Below, one piece after another: positions 11,066 to 17,884 of a stretch of DNA of 64,000 bases. The notes under the pieces are model-generated. The model was not told the origin of the DNA. It did no database searches and saw only the letters and a program-made list of their open reading frames with translations. Positions within the stretch are counted from its first letter, which is position 1; each line of letters opens with the position of its first letter. The DNA is from Mycobacteroides sp. CBMA 271. GTDB taxonomy: Bacteria; Actinomycetota; Actinomycetes; Mycobacteriales; Mycobacteriaceae. A program made the translations under genes and the position numbers. Where the stretch lies: positions 186,001 to 250,000 of the forward strand of contig NZ_VTHB01000005.1 of assembly GCF_009729205.1 (NCBI RefSeq), in the 5' to 3' direction.

Positions 11066-11845
11066 TTGCCTCTGACCGAGCGATCACAGACAGTGATCGA
11101 CGCGGTCAAACTGCACCGGCCCGCCGCCCGTCGGCGGGCCGGTCTTTTTCTGGCAGAAGGACCCAACCTGGTTGAGGCTGCGCTGCACTCCGGCGTGGTG
11201 GAACAAGTCTTCGCGACCGAGTCCGCCGTGGCGCGATTCGCCGCCCTGCTGTCCTCAACCCCCGTGCGTCTCGTGACCGACCGTGCCGCGAAGGCGTTGT
11301 CCGACACCGTCACTCCTGTCGGACTGGTGGCGTTGTGCCGTTCGATCGCGGTACCCCATGCCGAGGTGCTGGCCCGTTCGCCACGATTCGTCGTGGTGGC
11401 GGTGGATATCTCGGAGCCCGGCAATGCAGGGACCCTCATCCGAGTAGCCGATGCCATGGGCGCCGACGCGGTGATACTCGCGGGAAACAGCGTCGATCCG
11501 TTCAACGGCAAGACCCTGCGCGCCTCCGCGGGCAGTATCTTCAACATCCCGGTGGTCTCCGACGTCAGCGCCGAGACCATCCTCAAAGGGTTGTCGCAGC
11601 AGGGCGTCGCCATTCTGGCCACCACTCTGGATGGGGATCTGTCTCTCGACGACGCCGACACCGTTCTGTCCGGTCCGTGCGCATGGATGTTCGGGAACGA
11701 GGCCCACGGATTGGATGACGCCACCGCGGCCTTGGCGACGCATCGGATCGTGATCCCCATGCGCGGGGGAGCCGAGAGTCTCAACCTGGCCAGCGCGGCC
11801 TCGATTTGCCTGTACGCCACAGCGCGGATGCATCGCAGTCAATAG
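11066..11845 (+). CDS. tsnR: SpoU/TrmH-family rRNA 2'-O-methyltransferase (TsnR-like)
   Basis: 259 residues, starting at TTG 11066. The N-terminal substrate-binding part (~1-105) starts LTERSQTVIDAVKLH. The SPOUT knot carries motif 1 (DISEPGNAGTLIRVADAMGA, ~115-135), motif 2 (FGNEAHGLDD, ~210) and motif 3 (IPMRGGAESLNLASAASICL, ~230-250). Family members methylate a ribose 2'-OH in 23S rRNA with S-adenosylmethionine. The target nucleotide is not deducible; the thiostrepton-resistance name comes from homology only. The coding region contains a 12-bp perfect hairpin with a T-run at about codons 17-28, which should limit read-through from rplT. Same position as Rv1644 in my memory of M. tuberculosis. 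Confidence 0.9.
   Translation: MPLTERSQTVIDAVKLHRPAARRRAGLFLAEGPNLVEAALHSGVVEQVFATESAVARFAALLSSTPVRLVTDRAAKALSDTVTPVGLVALCRSIAVPHAEVLARSPRFVVVAVDISEPGNAGTLIRVADAMGADAVILAGNSVDPFNGKTLRASAGSIFNIPVVSDVSAETILKGLSQQGVAILATTLDGDLSLDDADTVLSGPCAWMFGNEAHGLDDATAALATHRIVIPMRGGAESLNLASAASICLYATARMHRSQ
11115..11149 (+). terminator. Intrinsic terminator inside the first codons of tsnR
   Basis: ACCGGCCCGCCG (11115-11126) pairs perfectly with CGGCGGGCCGGT (11132-11143) over a CCCGT loop and is followed by CTTTTT. This is the strongest intrinsic terminator I found by eye in the window. It is 55 bases past the rplT stop, placed to end the infC-rpmI-rplT transcript, yet it is coding sequence of tsnR. Confidence 0.75.
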
Positions 11846-11911
11846 CCTCCAGTACTATCCGACATAGCCGTAACAACGAGTACTAGTAACTTCCACGGAT
11901 CGAGGAACCTC

Positions 11912-12874
11912 ATGCCCGCACCCCTGCAGATCAGGCACTTCCGCGAGTCGGATGTTCCCGACCAGACCGGTAAGACACACGTCATCACCGGCGCAAACAA
12001 CGGCCTAGGCCTGGTCGCTGCCGAGGCGCTCGCCCGCGCCGGCGCCCGCGTGGTGCTGGCCTGCCGCAACCAGGACACCGGCCGCGCCGCCCTGAACAAG
12101 GTCCGCTCCCTCGGACCGAACGCCGACCATGCGCTTGTCGAGCTCGACCTCACCAGCCTCGCCTCGGTACGCTCGGCCGCCGAAGCCATCCGCACCCAGG
12201 CACCGAAGATCGACGTGCTGCTCAACAACGCCGGGCTGATGGCAATCCCGTTGCGGCGCACCGCCGAAGGGTTCGAGACGCAGATCGGCGTCAACCACCT
12301 GGGACACTTCGTTCTCACCGACGCGCTGCTGCCCTCGCTGCTCGCCGCCGACGCGCCGCGGGTCATCTCTTTGGGCAGCATCGCGCACGCCCAGGGCCGC
12401 AATAACTTGGACGTCGACGATCTGAACTTCAACCGGCGGCCGTACAACCGGTTGACCGCGTACCGCGCCTCCAAATTGGCTTGCATGCTGTTCGGCTCCG
12501 AACTGGCCCGCAAGGCCGCGGCAGCCAGCTCCGCGCTGCTCTCGGTCAACGTCCATCCCGGGGTGGCTGCCACCAACCTTTTCGATTCGATGATCCCGAA
12601 TCTGCCCGGCGTGCAGAAGGCCTTCTATTTCGGCATGGGCCTGGTTTTGCAGGATGAGCGTCAGGGTGCTGAGGGGGAGCTGTACGCGGCGACCATGCCT
12701 GATGTGCAGCCCGATGACTACCTGGGGCCCACGCAGCTGCAGGGTATGCGAGGGCCGGTGAGGCGGGCGCCGCGCAACCGTGAGGCTCGCGACCCGCAGC
12801 TGGCCGCCCAGCTGTGGGAAAAGTCAGTGGAGCTGACCGGCGCGGACTACTCGGCCCTCACCGGCAAGGCCTGA
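11912..12874 (+). CDS. Short-chain dehydrogenase/reductase
   Basis: 320 residues. Rossmann cofactor motif TGANNGLGLVAAEAL (TGxxxGxG) at ~30-45, NNAGLMA near 105, the catalytic Ser in VISLGSIAH near 153, and YRASK (YxxxK) near 185. These are the features of a classical NAD(P)-dependent SDR. The length and the N-terminal extension before the Rossmann fold resemble retinol-dehydrogenase/protochlorophyllide-reductase-like SDRs common in mycobacteria. Substrate unknown. A TACTAT at ~11853 followed by ~55 untranslated bases with GAGGAACCTC ahead of the ATG suggests its own promoter. It is absent from this position in the M. tuberculosis order as I remember it, so it may be lineage cargo between tsnR and the tRNA-Cys. 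Confidence 0.88.
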   Translation: MPAPLQIRHFRESDVPDQTGKTHVITGANNGLGLVAAEALARAGARVVLACRNQDTGRAALNKVRSLGPNADHALVELDLTSLASVRSAAEAIRTQAPKIDVLLNNAGLMAIPLRRTAEGFETQIGVNHLGHFVLTDALLPSLLAADAPRVISLGSIAHAQGRNNLDVDDLNFNRRPYNRLTAYRASKLACMLFGSELARKAAAASSALLSVNVHPGVAATNLFDSMIPNLPGVQKAFYFGMGLVLQDERQGAEGELYAATMPDVQPDDYLGPTQLQGMRGPVRRAPRNREARDPQLAAQLWEKSVELTGADYSALTGKA

Positions 12875-12938
12875 CTGGGATCACCCTGAGTCCAACACTC
12901 GTGTCGGGCACCGAGGTTCGGCAATATCGGTGCTCGAC

Positions 12939-13009
12939 GCGGGTGTGGCTGAGAGGCTAGGCACCGGCCTGCAAAGCCGTTCACACGGGTTCGAGTCCCG
13001 TCACTCGCT
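12939..13009 (+). tRNA. tRNA-Cys (GCA)
   Basis: 71 bases without encoded CCA. Acceptor stem GCGGGTG / CACTCGC has one G-T pair; the D arm is GCT/GGC; the anticodon loop is CTGCAAA with anticodon GCA at 12971-12973; the T arm is ACGGG-TTCGAGT-CCCGT. The discriminator base is T, matching the U73 identity element of cysteine tRNAs. The first pair of the anticodon stem is a C/T mismatch, so this copy is slightly irregular. Its last 14 bases recur at 13866. Confidence 0.9.
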
Positions 13010-13010
13010 C
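12997..13010 (+). repeat. Left copy of tRNA-derived direct repeat (candidate att site)
   Basis: CCCGTCACTCGCTC covers the end of the T arm, the acceptor strand and the discriminator of tRNA-Cys plus one base. An identical copy lies at 13866-13879. A duplicated tRNA 3' end is the usual scar of tyrosine-integrase insertion. Confidence 0.65.
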
Positions 13011-13366
13011 TATTTTGTCTTCGTAGGTTTTGGCGCAGGCTTGGGGGGCGGTTCGTAGTCGACGTCAATGTCCTTGGCGGCTTCGAGCTGCTCGACGACC
13101 GTCTGCTCCGTCTTCTCCATTTGCGCCCCCGCAGCGAGCAGCATCTCGCCGATCTTGGCCCCCGCCACAAGAAGTGCATCTGCCTGCGTCTGCCAGGCAG
13201 CTTGCTCTCGACGAAATGCCTCGCCGGCCTCGCCGGTCCACGCCGCGCCCAACTTCGAGATGTCGACTTTCTGCAATTCCAGAAGCGCTTGCATGTGGAC
13301 AATATTCGATTGCCACTCGTGCCCCAGCGTGCTGAGGCCAGCAAAATTGAACACCGAACCGCCCAT
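13010..13366 (-). CDS. WXG100-like (ESX-type) small protein
   Basis: 118 residues, mostly helical, with the helix-turn-helix signature W-T-G at residues 43-45 (AAWTGEAGEAFRREQ) expected of the ESAT-6/WXG100 fold. A Pro/Lys tail (~104-118) replaces the usual YxxxD/E export signal, which I cannot find. WXG100 proteins form dimers and are exported by ESX/type VII machines, alone or as adaptors for toxins. Its gene is 9 bases downstream of the second small gene, suggesting a heterodimer pair. The TAG stop lies at 13010-13012, and its last base is inside the tRNA-derived repeat. The 3' end could therefore have been set or shortened by an integration event. No ESX core gene or toxin is adjacent. 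Confidence 0.75.
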   Translation of the reverse strand: MGGSVFNFAGLSTLGHEWQSNIVHMQALLELQKVDISKLGAAWTGEAGEAFRREQAAWQTQADALLVAGAKIGEMLLAAGAQMEKTEQTVVEQLEAAKDIDVDYEPPPKPAPKPTKTK

Positions 13367-13375
13367 AACGTCTCC

Positions 13376-13684
13376 CTACAAATTCAGTGAGCCGGTTTGG
13401 AAGGTGCCCGCGGACTCGTCGTCAGCGGAAGCGAACGAGATCCCCGTTGCAGAAAGCTGCTCCATAATACGGTTCTCTTCCTCAGAGACCTTTGCCCATA
13501 CCGCGTTGTATTCACTCAGCGCAGATGCAATGCGGACAGCGGCCTCGCCCTTGAAGTACTTCGGAGCTTCGCTAGCAAGCCCAGATAGAGCATTTCCGGT
13601 TATGCCCAGCTCGGCGACCGTGCGCTTCAACGCACCGGCTAACTTCTTGATGTCTTCGGAATTGATATCGAGCCCAGAACTCAT
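13376..13684 (-). CDS. WXG100-superfamily partner protein
   Basis: 102 residues, acidic and helical, beginning MSSGLDINSEDIKKLAGAL. In the turn between the two predicted helices the W-x-G position is occupied by F-K-G (YFKGEAAVRI, residues 43-52). This is common in the second member of ESX-like pairs. It is the first gene of a two-gene minus-strand unit with a GGGGGTGGG ribosome site right before its ATG. The non-coding 180 bases upstream hold an ACCAATTTGGT palindrome (13761-13771). The assignment rests on size, helical pattern and pairing, not on a strict signature. Confidence 0.6.
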   Translation of the reverse strand: MSSGLDINSEDIKKLAGALKRTVAELGITGNALSGLASEAPKYFKGEAAVRIASALSEYNAVWAKVSEEENRIMEQLSATGISFASADDESAGTFQTGSLNL

Positions 13685-13865
13685 CCCACCCCCTCGTGTC
13701 GGTCGACGGTAGCAGCGACAGCTATGTCACACAACCAATCACTGCCGGAAACCGCCGCCGACCAATTTGGTGGGTGCCGTCCGCTGAATTGGAGAACTGG
13801 CGGCACTCGCGCGCCCCGCATCAGCCCGATACGAGTTCAACAATCATGTCAGGCAACGTGTTTCG

Positions 13866-13879
13866 CCCGTCACTCGCTC
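13866..13879 (+). repeat. Right copy of tRNA-derived direct repeat (candidate att site)
   Basis: CCCGTCACTCGCTC, identical to the tRNA-Cys 3' end at 12997-13010 and in the same orientation. It ends 5 bases before the stop of the next gene. The surrounding bases do not match the tRNA body, so this is a tail fragment and not a second tRNA. Confidence 0.65.
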
Positions 13880-13884
13880 CAGAT

Positions 13885-14436
13885 CTAACCGCCAGCTGGC
13901 TCTTCTGCCTTCGGCGGCTGACCGTCCGGCGATTCCAGCACCGGGAGGGCCGGCGCACCTGGATTCACCGTAGGCGCGGTCGGCTCGACTGCGGCAGCAG
14001 TCTTTGGCGCTTCGCCATGCGGGTCCTCCAGTGCGGGATTCTCATTCCCCGCACCGAACTGCACTCCGGTGGTACTGGCCGGGGCGGGGGCCGTGGACCC
14101 GCCCTGGATCCCATAACGCGTGCTCGACGACGTCAGCTGATTGGACATATGCGCGCTGTTGCCCAACTTGCTGCCCGGGAGCCCGGTGGCTCCGGCGGCA
14201 GGGTCAGCATTGGTCGCGATCTTGACCCCACGTGCGTCCACCGTTGCGGGCGCAACAGCCGGGAAGTTGTTGTAGATGTACGTATAACTACCCGGGGTCG
14301 CAGGCAGCGGCGCGGGAACTCCCGGAAGGAACGGAATCGATGGGGGATCCGCCGCGGCCGTGGGAGCGGCAAGCCCGCCGAGCGCCAACGCTCCGGCCAC
14401 CGTGGCCACCGTCGCGACGATTCTTCGTTTCGGCAC
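13885..14436 (-). CDS. Secreted Pro/Ala-rich protein
   Basis: 183 residues. A Sec signal peptide spans residues 1-30 (basic KRR, hydrophobic VATVAGALALGGLAA, cleavage near TAAADP). The mature part is rich in Pro, Ala, Gly and Asn, with a run of low complexity after residue 110 and no Cys. No enzyme motif is visible. The GTG start at 14436 is backed by GGGAGG five bases ahead. It begins 10 bases after the porin stop on the same strand, so the two should be co-transcribed; an accessory envelope role is plausible but only inferred. I do not recognise a named family. Confidence 0.78.
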   Translation of the reverse strand: MPKRRIVATVATVAGALALGGLAAPTAAADPPSIPFLPGVPAPLPATPGSYTYIYNNFPAVAPATVDARGVKIATNADPAAGATGLPGSKLGNSAHMSNQLTSSSTRYGIQGGSTAPAPASTTGVQFGAGNENPALEDPHGEAPKTAAAVEPTAPTVNPGAPALPVLESPDGQPPKAEEPAGG

Positions 14437-14446
14437 AAGAACCTCC

Positions 14447-15079
14447 CTAGATCTTCATCGGGTCGCCATAGATGGCGAATTCGGTGTGCGCGGCAGCGGT
14501 CGAGATCCGCAGGTACACGTACGAGCGGATGGTGACGTCGCCTCCGCAAGCATCCGCCTTGACGTGCAGGTTGTCCACGTCAAGCATCGCCTTCCCGCCG
14601 TCGCTTAGCGCCATATTGGCCAGCGGCAGATCGGTGATCACACCGGGCTGCAGGATGGTCTGCGCGAAGCCAGCCACGCCGCCGGCGCCGCCCACTTGCG
14701 GACCACCGCTGTAGCCCACATTTCCTGCCAGACCACCGGTGCCGCCGATTTGTAGACCGCTGGAAACATCTGTCTGACAACCGAGTTGGTAGCCGGCAAT
14801 GAAGAGGCTGTCGGTAATCGGAGCCGATCCGCCGGTGGCTATGGCGGTGGCGTCAAACGTCACGAAGGCTTCCCGGGAGTTCGATGCCTCAGCGAGGTTG
14901 GGTATCGAGTTGATCGACTCGTGGTCGATCCGGATCATCAGAGTCCACCCGTCACGACTTATCTTGGTGTACGTCTGAGCCGCCATCGACACCGGATCGG
15001 CGGACGCCGTCGCTGTACCCAGCATGCAGATCGTGGCGACCATCGCCATGACGGCGCCGACGCGTGGAACAACTGCCAT
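14447..15079 (-). CDS. MspA-family outer-membrane porin-like protein
   Basis: 210 residues. The start ATG 15079 opens a signal peptide (MAVVPRVGAVMAMVATICML, cleavage near ASADP). The mature part shows the MspA pattern: DGWTLMIRIDHESINSIPNL near the N-terminus, GYQLGC in the middle, Gly-rich beta strands, and a C-terminal IYGDPMKI, comparable to the YGEPWNMN end of M. smegmatis MspA. MspA proteins form octameric channels in the mycobacterial outer membrane for small hydrophilic solutes. Two Cys (GYQLGC and ADACGG) could form a disulfide; classical MspA lacks these, so this is a divergent branch. The longer open frame adds 63 residues that look like leader DNA. Absent from M. tuberculosis, typical of rapid growers. 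Confidence 0.85.
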   Translation of the reverse strand: MAVVPRVGAVMAMVATICMLGTATASADPVSMAAQTYTKISRDGWTLMIRIDHESINSIPNLAEASNSREAFVTFDATAIATGGSAPITDSLFIAGYQLGCQTDVSSGLQIGGTGGLAGNVGYSGGPQVGGAGGVAGFAQTILQPGVITDLPLANMALSDGGKAMLDVDNLHVKADACGGDVTIRSYVYLRISTAAAHTEFAIYGDPMKI

Positions 15080-15511
15080 GAAAGTGCCTCGCTTCCCCTT
15101 GAGGGCATAATTGGCGCTGCATTTGAGAAATGTTGCAGCGCCTTTGATTACCGGTCGTGACGGGATCGTGATGTGAACTGAGGCGAAGATACGCCTCCAC
15201 CAGCGGCGTCGCTGGCCAAAATTCACAGGAAAATCCCAGGAATGGACTCGGCTGACATGACCGCTCACTTTCGTGATTCATTCGCTGTGAGTTGATGTTC
15301 GTTGCTGGACATTTGCCCAGCTCAGGGCGTCAATGACGCAAAACAGGCTGTATGCAGCGCTAATCGCAGAGTGAACGGCGGATGTCGGGGCATCTACGGC
15401 AACGTAAACCCATTATCCGGACGATTCGATTTCGTCTGCCAGAAGAATATTTGAACTGTGGTCTACACAACAACCAGGGCGCGTAAACGTCTTGTAAACG
15501 ACGGAAATTCG
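15080..15511. other. 432-base intergenic region upstream of the porin gene
   Basis: No convincing gene. It should contain the minus-strand promoter and leader of the porin unit near 15.1-15.25 kb, a lower-GC patch. Three GTAAAC hexamers occur at 15404, 15483 and 15494; the last two belong to GTAAACG repeats exactly 11 bases apart, next to the end of the DUF2236 gene. Their role is unknown. Confidence 0.5.
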
Positions 15512-16627
15512 CTATGCCACGTCCCTGCGACCGCGTGCCACCGTCGGGGGAGATGCAAGCGAAAAGGTGGCATGTAGCAGCTCGCCCACTCGTGCCGCGA
15601 TCGACTTCGGTTGTGCCGACGGCGGCACGTAGTGCATGGGCATCCCGCGCCGCTCCCTTGGCGGAGCGGTGATTTTGGGGGCCTCGATGAGAGGTGCGTC
15701 CGCAGGCAAATCGCCCCGGGAGCGCTTGTACGCCGACACCGCGCGAGGGTGGAGCCGAATATCGTCGGGCAGCGGGCTGAATGCCAGCTGGACCGCCTTC
15801 CCAAACAATCGAAGAAGTACCTCATCGCCTGGGGTCCACCGCATTCCGGCCTTCTCGCGGACCGACGGATCGAACACCCCGGCCGCCACCCAGTTCTGGA
15901 AGGCCCGCGCGGGCGCCCACATCTGATGCCACAGAAAATCCGGCATCAGTACATACTTCGGCTTGGGGATCTGGATCCGAAAGATATCCAGCGTCGCCCG
16001 GTTGATCTCTAGCTCGTCGGCGCAGACCCGCTTCCAGTACTCCTGGAACTCCTCCCATGAGTTGGGCACGGGCCGCATGCTCATGCCGTACATCCGGTAC
16101 CACTGCACATGCTCGGCAAAGAGTTGGCGCTTGTCGGCCTCGGTGAGCCCGCCGCAGAAGTACTCGGCCGTGTTGATGATGAGCATGAAGAAGGTCGCGT
16201 GCGCCCAGTAGAAGGTGTCTGGATTGAGGGCGTGATACCGGCGCCCTTTCGCGTCCACACCCTTGATGGTGTCGTGATAGCCGCGGATCTGTCGCCCGGT
16301 CTGGGCGGCGCGATCACCGTCGTAGACCACACCCATAATGGGGAAGACCGAACGCGCCACTCGCTGCAAGGGTTCGCGGAGCAGAATCGAGTGATCCTCG
16401 ACGCCGGCACCTAGCTCGGGGTACATGTTCTGGATCGACCCGATCCACACACCCAGCAGTCCGGTACGCAGATCCGCGAAGTATTTCCACGTCAGCGAAT
16501 CTGGACCGAGCGGTTGCGGAGTCTCGTCCTGATCGATTTCGCCCCCAGATTCTGGGGCTGGATGCGCACGCAACGAACGCGTGGGGGTAGATCGGCGGGT
16601 GCCTCGATCGGCAGTGGCGGATGTCAT
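15512..16627 (-). CDS. DUF2236 (MpaB/rubber-oxygenase-type) protein, Rv1645c-like
   Basis: 371 residues from the ATG at 16627, which has AGGAGG seven bases ahead. The DUF2236 core is recognisable: RQIRGYHDTIKG, ALNPDTFYWAHATFFMLI near residue 160, then HVQWYRMYGM, with conserved His, Arg and Trp that in MpaB and latex-clearing oxygenases surround a haem. A Pro/Thr/Arg-rich N-terminal 45 residues precede the helical domain. No signal peptide. Mycobacteria carry several of these with unknown substrates, probably lipids or isoprenoids. A perfect palindrome lies 42-59 bases upstream of the start, hinting at a dedicated repressor. Position matches Rv1645c in my memory. Confidence 0.85.
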   Translation of the reverse strand: MTSATADRGTRRSTPTRSLRAHPAPESGGEIDQDETPQPLGPDSLTWKYFADLRTGLLGVWIGSIQNMYPELGAGVEDHSILLREPLQRVARSVFPIMGVVYDGDRAAQTGRQIRGYHDTIKGVDAKGRRYHALNPDTFYWAHATFFMLIINTAEYFCGGLTEADKRQLFAEHVQWYRMYGMSMRPVPNSWEEFQEYWKRVCADELEINRATLDIFRIQIPKPKYVLMPDFLWHQMWAPARAFQNWVAAGVFDPSVREKAGMRWTPGDEVLLRLFGKAVQLAFSPLPDDIRLHPRAVSAYKRSRGDLPADAPLIEAPKITAPPRERRGMPMHYVPPSAQPKSIAARVGELLHATFSLASPPTVARGRRDVA

Positions 16628-16668
16628 CGTTGACCCTCCTGTGTGGTGCCTATCACGTACGTTATGGG

Positions 16669-16686
16669 TGACAACTGACGTTGTCA
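16669..16686. promoter_or_regulatory. Palindromic operator candidate upstream of the DUF2236 gene
   Basis: TGACAACTGACGTTGTCA has 7-bp perfect arms with a 4-base spacer, the size of a TetR or GntR site. Related half-sites GTTGAC (16630-) and GTCAACG (16695-) flank it, and an ACGTACGT lies at ~16655. It lies between the divergently oriented DUF2236 and cyclase genes. Confidence 0.5.
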
Positions 16687-16855
16687 ACGAATACGTCAAC
16701 GGTGTTCGGAACCGTTTGCCATCCGTGTCCGTAACTCCACTCCGCCGCTACCAGCGCCGACGGACGGCGACCAGGCAGTTGAGGATCGGCACGCTTACGG
16801 CGACACTGGCAACGACAAGATTGCCGCCGCCCGGCCCAGCACATAGGCTGACCCA

Positions 16856-17866
16856 GTGGATGTCGAGCCGTCAGGCCTCGATGCCGAACCGGACGGTGAG
16901 CACGACACTGGGATCCGTAAGCGCAGGCGAGGCCGCACCCGTGGGCCTGTGCAGCATGATCCCGCGCTGGGCTCATCCGGGTCAGATCAGGCCACAGACG
17001 GCTCCGTTCCCGTAGAACCCGCATCTCGCCACATTTCGCGTGCGTCCCGCACGGCCGGCACCTGGTTCCGCAAGATGGATCGGGACCCCGCGGTCGTGGC
17101 GGCGGTACGCCGCGCACGCCGCTCACTGCCTGGTGATCCATACTTCGGCGACCCGCTCTCGACCAGCGGTTTTGGTGGGGCGAGTGCCGTGGCACGTGCC
17201 GCCGACCGTTTGGTCACCGATAGAGATACTGCATTCCGCGAGTTCGGCTTCGGCGCCCTGCAGATCTGGCAGGCCTTTACCGAGAAGGTCAGCAAGCAGC
17301 CAGCTAATCGCGAAGTCACGCTGGTCTTCACCGACCTCGTCGGCTTCTCGGCATGGGCGCTTGAGGCCGGCGACGAAGCAACGCTGAAATTGCTGCGCCG
17401 CGTGGCGGTGGTCTCCGAACCGCCCATGCTCAACGCCGGAGGCCATGTCGTCAAACGTATGGGCGACGGCATCATGGCTGTCTTTGACGATCCGGTGACG
17501 GCCCTGCGTGCCGTGATCCCCGCCCGCGAAGCCTTGAGAAACGTTGAGATCCAGGGATACACGCCGCTGATGCGGATAGGCATCCACACCGGCACACCCC
17601 AGCGAATCGGGTCGGACTGGCTGGGGGTTGACGTGAACATCGCTGCTCGCGTCATGGAGAGCGCCGCGAAAGGCGGGCTTGCCATCTCGCAACCCGCGCT
17701 CGCCAAGGTGCCGTTGGCGCTACTCGACCAGCTAGGACTCACGCCCACTCCTGTGCGACGCCCGTTGTTCTCCAGCAGGCCCGCCGGAGTGCCCGAGAAC
17801 ATGAAGATGTATCTGCTCGAAACTCGCAGGGAACTGCCAGTCGCGGGGGATGACGGTCGCGCCTAA
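16856..17866 (+). CDS. Class III adenylate/guanylate cyclase (Rv1647-like)
   Basis: 336 residues from GTG 16856. The first ~65 residues are Arg/Gly/Pro-rich and disordered, followed by a helical region (~70-145) and a class III catalytic domain (~150-320). Catalytic features seen: the first metal Asp in FTDLVGFS (~158), the purine-specifying Lys in VKRMGDG (~200) with the second metal Asp after it, RIGIHTG (~240), and the Asn/Arg transition-state pair in VNIAARV (~262). With all residues present it should be an active soluble homodimer making cAMP. It corresponds to Rv1647, which I recall as biochemically active. The rhomboid-like gene follows after 18 bases. Confidence 0.9.
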   Translation: MDVEPSGLDAEPDGEHDTGIRKRRRGRTRGPVQHDPALGSSGSDQATDGSVPVEPASRHISRASRTAGTWFRKMDRDPAVVAAVRRARRSLPGDPYFGDPLSTSGFGGASAVARAADRLVTDRDTAFREFGFGALQIWQAFTEKVSKQPANREVTLVFTDLVGFSAWALEAGDEATLKLLRRVAVVSEPPMLNAGGHVVKRMGDGIMAVFDDPVTALRAVIPAREALRNVEIQGYTPLMRIGIHTGTPQRIGSDWLGVDVNIAARVMESAAKGGLAISQPALAKVPLALLDQLGLTPTPVRRPLFSSRPAGVPENMKMYLLETRRELPVAGDDGRA

Positions 17867-17884
17867 CCGGTGCGATGATGTGTC

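Noticed and set aside
11846..16855. Homologue of the PE17 gene expected near Rv1645c/Rv1647
   Set aside because: No PE-type N-terminus or Gly/Ala-rich ORF is present; the WXG-type genes nearby are a different family.
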